Below, in pieces: positions 55,621 through 64,000 of a stretch of DNA of 64,000 bases. Each line of letters opens with the position of its first letter. Positions within the stretch are counted from its first letter, which is position 1. The position numbers and the translations under genes were made by a program. The DNA comes from Parelaphostrongylus tenuis (Eukaryota > Nematoda > Chromadorea > Rhabditida > Metastrongylidae), in NCBI GenBank assembly GCA_019055375.1, contig JAHQIW010000078.1, positions 1 through 64,000 on the forward strand. The letters are read 5' to 3'. The notes below the pieces were generated by a model. The model had not been told where the DNA came from. It saw nothing but the letters and a program-made list of their open reading frames with translations, and made no database searches.

Positions 55621-58600
55621 TTAGGGTCTCCTGTTGTTTGCCCATGGAAGCATAAATGGATTTCCTGATTGAGACTCACATTTCGTTTTCACATCCGACA
55701 CCAGCGGTGAGATACGCTTCGGTGACGGCTCACTGTACGCTGGGCTAGTCGATGTACGTTTGCGATCCCTTTCTGATCCTTCACGGAAGCCTTTCGCGAA
55801 CGGATTATGTGAGATCTTCAGTTGAGTGACATCATTATTCTGATAGGCTGTCACGGCGATGAACTCCGTGTAATCGTATCTTAATAGAAAAATAATTTAA
55901 ATACACTCAATTTTTTCTGAAACACTTATAAATTCTTGATTTATAATATGCATGGAACTTCAATATTCAGTGTAAGGAAAAAAGATTGCAAAGCTGACAC
56001 ACAACATCATAGTGGCACCAAGCTGCACCAAAAAAGCTAGTCTTCTCAGACCTATTTCGCCTTAAAAATTCTATTTCATAATACTTTATGTTTTATCAAC
56101 CCACTAGAGTTAGAGCCTTTCCTTTAGGATTTTGTTGATTATATGAGAGCTTAAATATCGGAGATTTCATCATAAAATTTGAATTTTAAAAGTGCTTCTT
56201 TAGTACGTTATAACGTCAAAAAGAAAAATATGGTTGAACCTATCAGAGCGTTCAATTTGCTCGGTTGACGATTGTTAGTGACGTTTCTGCCCATACTTTA
56301 GTATTCTTTTGATAGTGAAAAACCGTGATTCATAGATTGGGCTTGATTATTCAAAAAATCTTCATGGATAAAAAAGATTATTGCATCTCCCATTCAGAGA
56401 TAATTATACTAAAAATAGTTTAGTGTGTATAGGAATTGCTGTGCATCATAAAATCAAAGAAAATCTAAAAACCTTTTTAAAACCAAGGAGAAACATCCAA
56501 GGAGAAAAAAAAATAAGGAAAGTCGAACCTTGTCGGGACGGGGCGGCAATTGAAATCGCTGCTTAGGGAACGATTTGGGAAGAGGACGATTTCGTTTTTT
56601 ACAATAATTTTCCCTCTGTTTCAAGAGAACTTCAAGTTTGTCATATTGAAATTGCATTAAAGATTTACTCTCTCGCTTTGTAGGTATTTTTTTGCATTTT
56701 CAATTCATCTTGCTGAGCAAAATTTGAAAAGCACTAAGAAGCTGAACCAACAATTCAACTATCAGAAGTGTGAAACATAATCTGCTTTTCGCTCTTAAAG
56801 TGCTTTATGAAGACCGTTTCACAACTCAACCCCACATACAAAATCAACAAGATTTACGCTATCGAACGGCTGCTAAATATTATTTGAAGAGCCGTCCACA
56901 TACCCTAGACGAGCGAACAGAGCAATCCGAATGTGGAACATCTTTTAGTTTGCCTTGCTAACAAAAAGCTCTTTCAGTAATCAAATACAGTGAGCGTTAG
57001 AACTACTGCTTCTCAAGCTATCGAATGAATACTAAAGGTTTAGGAAAAACTCTGCCCAATAAGAAAGCGGTCCAAAATAGTCGTGTACCCCGAATGGGCC
57101 AGCACCGCTCCGAATATGTTAATGTCCCAGGGCTCGTGTGACGCAGTGATCAGCGATGCATGCGATACAACACGTGCTCGATTGTTCTCTTCCGTTCACA
57201 AGGCTCAAACCTTCCTGGATCGACGAACTGGCACCAGAGTTATTTGAGACGATAGTAGCACTAACTTGGTGAGATCGGTGAACCACCGAGTGTCATTGTG
57301 AAGGCCTGCATAAGCATATAATAATCTCTTACAATTCTTGATTAAGTCGATTGCACAGCGCGCACCTCAGGGATATATCAATGCCGAGAGCTTCATCCTT
57401 TTTATTGGTGTTTAGACATTCAAACAAATCATATTAAGGGAGGATGCCTTCCCTGTGTCGTGAATTATTCATAAATCGGCCTCCCACTACCAATCCCTGA
57501 GCTAAACACGTCATATACTCCTCTAAACAAATGACAATTTTTACTCAGTGCAATTTCAATCTTACAATTCATCTTATAAGTCGTATAGCCCACAGCAAAA
57601 TTTTCTAACCAACCGATTTTTTCTGTTTACGAATTTTTTCAATGAATTCCAAAAATAACCTTGCCGCGATATTCTTTTGTCACAACTGTTATGAAACAAA
57701 GTAATCACTATATCAATCACCTTATGACCGCAACAAGACAAGACGTTTCTAATGCTGGCGTGGTCTGATCCATCCACATTACTGCGTTTGGCATATGATA
57801 TATATAGAGCACAGGAATGTATTTGTGCATCGATTGCAGGATTACCTAAACAAGAATATAATGCCATGTTTCATGAGCTACAAATGGGAACAAGTGATTT
57901 GTTACTAAGGAGTGAGCGTAACGCGCTCATATCTCCGCTTATACCTCAAAACCAACATGCTAAATTAGACAGTGTAACCGGATCTAATGGCGATATTTAA
58001 TTACTGAGCCCAACCGTTGGCGGTTGGTAGCCGACAGAATAAACACCTTATATTGCAGGAAAAGTAATATTGGTATAGGAGCACCTGTAATGCAGTTGTC
58101 ACCACGCGCTCTTGGAAAGAGTGAGACACGAGTTTAACTTATATTTGTGGTAGGCACTTTTGTATCGCTCAACATTACTGGATGAAAGCAGTCTTTATGT
58201 TCTTCAGTCTCAATTTTTGGCCTAATATTGCTGGGCCCATTACATTAGAGACTTAGCTACTTATTTGACAGTTCAGTGATAATAGTGCCAAAATTTGAAC
58301 AATATTCTCTTTTTTCATTTATATAGTGAACAAAACACTGTAGAGGCTTGACTTCCTCACTCGTGAACTATCATAATTTGTGATTCTGTCTCGTTCTCCT
58401 GCCGGATTTAGATCTTATCTTGCTAATGGAATAATTAACTCTGCATAATCCCACACTGACATAATCAGTAGTGAAAAACTATTGCTATTTCCCATAAGCA
58501 AAATGATAACATTTGGAAGAACAATGCTGCTTTGAACTTCTGCTTAACAAAGCGTCGTGTTCGTACCTTTCTCATTTTAAGACTTTAGCAACGCGTTTTT

Positions 58601-60702
58601 TATAAATTGCTCCTGTGAATCCTTATTTCCAGAAGTTGTGGAAAATTTTTCCGCTATCACATCAAGTCCTTCTTTTATCAAAAGAATTTTTTTTTACTAA
58701 ACACAATGATGTATCAGCACACATATGTTCTATGGGGATGACCTTGTTCTTCGTTACCAGAGGAGACGCAATGAGTAAGTAGCGACGCTGTGAATCTATC
58801 CATCGGCATTTATTCGACTAGTAATCGGCTTTTTACCCATTGGCAAAACTCTGTCCATCTACCAATAGAGCAAAGTAAACCATGGGAATGCACGTATCGC
58901 CCCAATGTGAAGTTCAGGCGTATTATCGATGGCGGATTTGTGGCGACTGGTGTCAAAATATATTTATTGGTATATTGGATATCCACGCGTGAATACTCTC
59001 AGCCGTCAGAGCAATGTAGAAACTCAAGAGGAAAAGCTAAAAAAAAACAAGAAAATCGAAAAGAGCAGGATAATACATTTCATATTTAGATAGCAATTCA
59101 CAAAGGGTAAAATTGATACTGCAAAAATGACTTTTTGAGGAGTATAGCGCTAGAGAATTTTCGTATCTAATGGGTTTATTAGCAAAAACTCTGATGAAAT
59201 TAGATCAAGAGGCCGGCTCTCATTAGACCTCAACATAAAAAATGAGAAGAGAACGTTAGAAACCGTTACTTCCTTTGAAAGCTTGCGAAAAGTTGGGATC
59301 AAGAGACCGAATCCCATCAAAGACAGTTTCAGATAAATTTTAATGAAGCTACACCGAGGAAGAACACTCAACTCACATGAAAAGGATCATTGTCCTGCTG
59401 ATTATTAGTGACTTTGACGCGATCGAACGCTACCGTTTTACTCATCCAAGCCCTACCACTGTCAACAGCGCCATCATGATGAGGTATACTACGAGGTGTC
59501 GTCTGAGCTTCTCCTTTACCATTCGTCGACCAATCGCCTGCACTAAACTTGTACCTAGAATACCTCGAATTCGAACACATAATCACTGAACTTCTTAGTG
59601 CAGCACGAAGGCAAATAGCTCAAATGGCTCATAATAACCACATAAACGACTAGATACCCCATTATTGGTTCATAATCTACAAGAAAAGGTATAATTGAAT
59701 GAATTACTACTAATTAAATATGGTCAATTTTAGAACATACCTCATATCGTCAACTCGTTCAATACGTAACATAATCGTATATGTCTCGTCTGGATTCAAG
59801 CCTTGAATTTTATATTCAATCTTCGGAAATATTTTTCTGAAGATAAATCAAAGATCAGCGTCTACTTTAGACGAGGATCTTTAAAAACATCAAGATTTTG
59901 AAATAATGATTGCATTACGTCATAGATTATCAAATAATGAGGTCAATAAGTATTATTAAATAAGAAAAACTTTGAAAAATGCTTTTATTATCCCTGAATA
60001 AGCTCAGGGTTTTCATTGGAACGTTACTCATTGTCATTATTCATCGACAAGCTTGAAATGCCTGCAAATTAGGCGTCACCATGAAAACCGCTGTATAATA
60101 GGAATAACTTTTTTTTAGCACTTTATTTGATCCATCATAACAGCGTTGTTTTTTTCCTGTGAGGATCCAAGTACTTCAAGCATTAAATTCGTTTTCTTTT
60201 CGTTTTCTTCTTGAAAGGCGTAGAATACTGATTGAGCGAGTTCCCTTACAATCTCGAGGATAGCCTTGCTGTGGCGTTTCATATGACGTTGTTGTTGACT
60301 GCCGGAGAAAGTAAAGGGGGGAGGGGTGGAGCTCGGTTCTATGCGCATCGTGACCAACATCACAACCACTTGGCCATGGCGCCCCATCAAAATAACTGTT
60401 TTTTGTTATTAGAGTTAAAGAGATTTATGCAGCGAAGAGAAGAAAGGAAGGATGTCAGAGGGAAAAAATAAGTAAAAAGAGGAAAGGTTATCAGAGTGTA
60501 CTCGAGATAGGAAAAGAAACAAAGGTTACAAGGGATTTGATGGGATATAACATAGTCAAAATATTCAAAATAAAACACATTAGAAATCAACTTGCCGGCC
60601 ACTTTTCGTCACAATCATCTCCGTTGTGTGCTGATGGAATTTACGCCATAAGTTCTCCGTAGTAAGAGTGGCAGTGATCCCCGATGAATAATGTGATGAC
60701 AT
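55621..60702 (-). CDS. T-box transcription factor, five exons
   Basis: Minus-strand exons 60596-60702, 59741-59836, 59377-59554, 57721-57845 and 55621-55879 join with matching phases to 254 residues. ATAG precedes the start. The DNA-binding T-box begins at once: [77 protein letters not shown] and [20 protein letters not shown], ending [12 protein letters not shown]. The tail is basic (RDRKR) and short. T-box proteins are nuclear regulators of cell fate; the subfamily is unclear. Intron 1 uses a GC donor (60595-60594). The stop at 55621 gives an 85-residue last exon, but another frame stays open to 55491 with a tyrosine-rich peptide, so the true C terminus is uncertain. Introns carry SINE-1, SINE-2 and SINE-3 copies. 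Confidence 0.9.
56770..57060 (-). repeat. TTAA MITE family, internal fragments
   Basis: Modules starting TTTTCGCTCTTAAAGTGCTT (56785) and a second near 56970, each followed by a GCTATCGAA block, correspond to the interior of the TTAA MITE. They lie in the last T-box intron. Confidence 0.4.
57130..57410 (+). repeat. SINE-1 copy
   Basis: Head GCTCGTGTGACGCAGTGATC, then AACTGGCACCAGAGTTATTT, TCATTGTGAAGGCCTGCATA and the tail GCCGAGAGCTTCATCCTTTT, within the last T-box intron. Confidence 0.65.
58075..58195 (+). repeat. SINE-3 copy
   Basis: Head GAGCACCTGTAATGCAGTTG, CACGCGCTCTTGGAAAGAGT and a decayed box B, then a TTTTGTATCGCTCAACAT tail. It lies in the third T-box intron. Confidence 0.55.
60115..60385 (-). 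repeat. SINE-2 copy
   Basis: Minus strand: head GGGGCGCCATGGCCAAGTGG, box B-like GAACCGAGCTCCACC, a short C-rich tract, CTCCGGCAGTCAACAACAAC, AGGCTATCCTCGAGATTGTA and tail GGATCCTCACAGGAAAAA. It lies in intron 1 of the T-box gene. Confidence 0.7.
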
Positions 60703-60789
60703 CTATAATTCATATTATCATTTTTACAAAGACAAAGAGAGACAACCCAAAACGACCTACACATCCGAATATGCTAAATGATATGCAAA

Positions 60790-60905
60790 GGTTTTGCCCC
60801 AGGAGGAGTTCAACTAGCGTTCCATTTCAACCACACCGCGGGCGGGAGTTGAGTCCGAGGGTTTCGCCCATATTGAGGGTGAGAAATGAACCCGCGGCTT
60901 TACCC
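60790..60905. repeat. tRNA-like SINE fragments, opposed
   Basis: Box B-like CGGGAGTTGAGTCCGA and GGAGTTCAACTAGCG lie about 40 bp apart in a GC-rich setting, resembling the opposed heads at 14815 and 42685. Confidence 0.3.
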
Positions 60906-61079
60906 ATTTCTCAACATCCTTTGAAATAGAATTAGAGCGTTATCGTACTGCTATAAAGGCGCCATAATAAAAGTTCATGTAGGTCATGACATTATAATTC
61001 TACCTACAAATCACTTTGATTATAATCAATGAACGAATGACAACAGTTTCACTTTATGATAGGAGATTGCTATGGAGGC

Positions 61080-61215
61080 GCGTTTCGCTAAAGTCACAAC
61101 GCCCTCGTCGTCTTCTTCTCAGTGGACAATGAACGCGATTCATCGGCTCTGAAGAAGCCGAAGATGCCTCAACGTCGTCAGCTGACCAAATAAAGCTTCA
61201 TATCAACCTCGTGGC
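61080..61215 (+). repeat. Retroelement 3' end with hammerhead-like motif
   Basis: CTCTGAAGAAGCCGAAGATG is followed by CCTCAACGTCGTCAGCTG and the polyadenylation-like CAAATAAAGCTTC. This end motif recurs in variant form at 8709, 37697, 39945 (inverted), 41158 and 43525. Confidence 0.5.
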
Positions 61216-61499
61216 ATAGTCCAAATTATGAAAGAAGCTACTATTAGCCGGAATAAGGTGGGCGGGTTAATGCCGAAGTTAAAGGAAAATCGGGGTTTCA
61301 AAGCCTGAAGGCTCAACTGGTAACAGAAATACAAAGATTGTGACGATGATAATATGTTCTTTACTACGCTCGGAAACATGCAATTATCATAACGTGATGG
61401 TATCGAAGAATTCCACGCCTGCCCACGTCCTGGTCTTAGCTCCGCCTTTTAATACGCCTACGGCAAAACTGATGACGAAGGGGCGGGCGTGATCAAATG

Positions 61500-61985
61500 G
61501 TATAAATAAAATACGATGAGAAGTAAAAAAAAAAGAAATCACTTCTGACTATTTATGGAAATAAAGAGTAGCAAGAATAAATTAGTAAATAATCAATTAG
61601 GAAGAAAAGACTGGAAAATAACGATTAATATTAATTGGTAATTAATATTTAATAACTTGACAATAACAAAAATAATCGAATTTATAAAATGGTTTTAATT
61701 GCATAATAAATCAAAAATATTTCTAATGGAGAGAAGATGTACTAAAAATTAAAGAACCGAGAGAAAAAATTAGTCGGCCTCCTCATATCCAATTATTTTT
61801 TCTTCGCTTTGAACATTCTTTAGACATATGGAGACTTTGGATTACAATAAATTTGTTCTATAATTTTTTGTCCCTGAACTCTTCTAAAGTGATGTATTTA
61901 GAGTGGTTTTGATACCATAAAAGCCTTGAAAATCTGAGAAGATTACACTGGAACACGGCGACGCTGATAGGTTTTTTGAAAAGAT
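61500..61985. other. AT-rich stretch, no gene
   Basis: Very AT-rich sequence with many short homopolymers. No exon or repeat end is recognised. Confidence 0.4.
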
Positions 61986-61992
61986 AAGATAA

Positions 61993-62290
61993 AAGGATAA
62001 CGAAAGCTCTTAGCGTTGATCAATCCCTGAGGGATGCGCCACGCATTCGTCTTTAATTTTTAACTTCGTCTGAAGTGACTGAATGCATATTCGGCCCTTA
62101 CAATGACTCGCGGTGGCGTCCCGCTGTATCGTGTCAGTGCTGTTTTTCCTTCTAGGCAAGTCAGCAACTACTCCGGCACCAATTTACCGACCTCTGAGGG
62201 ACGGACGGCTTGCTAAACCATGAATGTGAAATCAAACCATCGAAGTTGTATGCAACGTAGAACTTTCTAACCACTACGCCACATGCGTTC
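61993..62290 (-). repeat. SINE-1 copy
   Basis: Minus strand: box A GCATGTGGCGTAGTGGTTAG, the CAAGCCGTCCGTCCCTCAGA body and tail CGCTAAGAGCTTTCGTTATC then CTTTTATC. Well preserved. Confidence 0.7.
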
Positions 62291-62605
62291 TTTTGAAAAG
62301 ATAGAAAACTTGAAAAAAAGAAAGCAAAACTCAATGTTAGAAAATAAGTGTAATAATTCTAGCTAAGATCAAAGTAAAAAACGTTATCAATCCTCGTTTG
62401 CACTTTTGCGATGTCATGGAAATTGATGGGTACGATGTTGCAGTTCGTAATTTCCGTCTACCCTTTTTTCTCAGAGACAGAATACCGATGTGATTTACTG
62501 CTTGAAGAATGCTCGGATTTCGGAGCTCACTCTCAGAGTAGTTCGTAGTGGTATCTATTGCACTCTCAAGACTCTTGCCTTGCTTTTATTTCAGCCTACA
62601 TTTTA

Positions 62606-62778
62606 ACCATTGCGGTACTATCAGCAATCACACGTGAACGGGATTAATCTGAAGGCACACGTCGGCTTCTCTTTTTCTTCTTTTTCCAACTACAAATTCA
62701 GCCTAATTGGGATCAGTGCCGACTCGTGCCTTCAGATCAATCTCGTTCACGGGTGATTGCCGATAGCACCGATAAGGT
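62606..62778. repeat. Hairpin-forming inverted repeat, 61-bp arms
   Basis: The arms 62606-62666 and 62718-62778 are inverted copies with about nine mismatches around a 51-bp loop rich in pyrimidines. Both contain CTGAAGGCAC and GCAATCAC. Either a transcribed hairpin or a small MITE would look like this. Confidence 0.65.
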
Positions 62779-62789
62779 TGAGACATGGC

Positions 62790-64000
62790 CGAGAGAAAGG
62801 CAATGCAAGGGTTTCAAAGGTGCAATTGATACCAGGTGAGATCCCAGAAAACGTAATTGTAGGTGCGAAGCCCAACTCATGCTCGTGTTTTGCATGTATC
62901 TCGGCATTCTCAAATAGTATAGGTGAAAACTGAATGTGTGCGACTTGTCCATCAGATCACTACTACCAAATTCCTTCTATCACGATGTTGTCCTAAGTAA
63001 AAGTAAGGAAAAACTATGAGAATTCAGAAGTGCGAGCGATTAACATGAAATTCACAACTTAAAGTCTACAACATCTGCCCCATTAAGACTGATTGAGGAC
63101 GTTAACTTTGAGAACTTCGTACGTTATCTATATTTTCATTCCCAAAATTAATTTTTTTCAACCCTACTCAAAGCATTTTCCTCCACTTTTGAATTTTTTC
63201 AGTTTATTTGAATCCTTCTATTCTGTTTATTCTTTTTTGTTGAATTTTGTGTTCTTTATCTTTCTAAAGAATTGCAATTTATAATTTTATGATATTTTTA
63301 AATTTGTTTTTATCGACTTCATGTTATTGACTTAATCATCAAAGAATATGTTTTCAACATTGAATCAAGTACTTTCATTTCAGCATGTCTCATATGAATC
63401 TAAGGATCTGAGAATGAGGACACGTAGGAAACAAAATGAACCAAGATCTTTCCATTTTATTTTTTTCTAATCAGTGGTCAGCCACTTGTAAGTTGATGCA
63501 ACACGAATAAGTTGAGACTTCATAAAAGAGAAGGCCGGTGACCTTACGAATTCTCATTTTCGTCCTTTGTTCTTGTGAAATGACCTATTTTTGGAGTCTT
63601 AAGGTTAAGGTTTAAGGTTCTAATCAGGAATAAAGAGCGATTCAAAAAATGTTTTTTTTAAGGAGAAATCCTAGATTGGAAAGTTCCTCATAACCGAATC
63701 TTAACGTTTTCCTACCAAGTGAACATTATCCATTTGCACGACTCTTCGATCACCACAACTTACCATGAGGATCCTAGGACTTCTTGCATTCATAATGTGA
63801 TGCCACTCCATCGAGGGACGATGATGGGTTCCGGGAGAGGACGTACGGCTCCTCCTCGTAGAGCATGAAATCACTCATACCACTGCGCTACGCGTCGGAA
63901 ACCCTCTGGTTTCTTGATTCTAAAGGGCCCGTCATCACAGTTTAGTGTGCAAATTCCAGGACTTTATGAACTCAGTGTGTTTTCTCATGCTTGCCCTACA
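62790..64000. other. No gene identified
   Basis: Mostly AT-rich. A decayed SINE-2 tail may lie at about 63930-63945 (CCCGTCATCACAGTTTAGTG, minus orientation) with tRNA-like sequence at 63840-63900. No exon could be supported. Confidence 0.35.

Noticed and set aside
58790..59089. Open frame of 99 codons in a T-box intron
   Set aside because: No motif; I first considered it a missing T-box exon, but the exons at 59377 and 57845 already join in phase.

Overview
The window is nuclear DNA of a nematode, most likely a clade V (strongylid or hookworm-like) parasite. Short exons are separated by GT-AG introns with TTTYAG-type acceptors, and several start codons sit just after a splice-acceptor-like TTTCAG or TTACAG, as expected for spliced-leader trans-splicing. 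The sequence between genes is packed with degraded RTE-type LINE, mariner, TTAA-flanked MITE and tRNA-derived SINE copies. This assignment is inferred from style and content, not from a database match.

Five genes could be assembled exon by exon with consistent splice phase and recognisable products. On the minus strand: mitochondrial ribosomal protein S10 (13886-16564), Mediator subunit MED31 with a frameshift (19716-20146), a CDV3 homologue (32666-34620) and a T-box transcription factor (55621-60702). On the plus strand: a gamma-glutamylaminecyclotransferase (23027-23904). A two-exon gene for an unrecognised 94-residue protein lies at 11567-12487 (minus). Convincing but partial unknown genes occur at 3322-3722, 6231-6559, 25941-26141 and 35303-35392 (all minus). 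Nearly every long open frame elsewhere is repeat-derived or chance. The genes do not form one pathway.

The most striking content is a family of non-coding retroelements built from 284-320 bp units that each carry a type I hammerhead ribozyme (HHR). Loci: 1883-2495, 9939-10425, about 24040-24660, 26874-27718 and about 53560-54190. Three loci have exact 12-13 bp target-site duplications. One sits inside a MITE whose paralogue at 20292-20830 preserves the empty site. One contains a 5' inversion like those made by LINE twin priming. Stem I varies between subfamilies with pairing kept, and the cleavage triplets differ (GUC, GUA, AUA). They resemble the retrozymes reported from other animals: multimeric or circular ribozyme RNAs mobilised by LINE machinery.

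Other repeats: three tRNA-like SINE families scattered through the window; a TTAA-flanked MITE family, two copies of which abut gene ends; a 600-bp near-palindrome downstream of MED31; a fold-back mariner derivative; and a nested inverted-repeat element at 39.9-41.2 kb whose outer arms carry a hammerhead-like motif. The first 1.8 kb, 47.8-50.4 kb and the last kilobase hold little I can identify.
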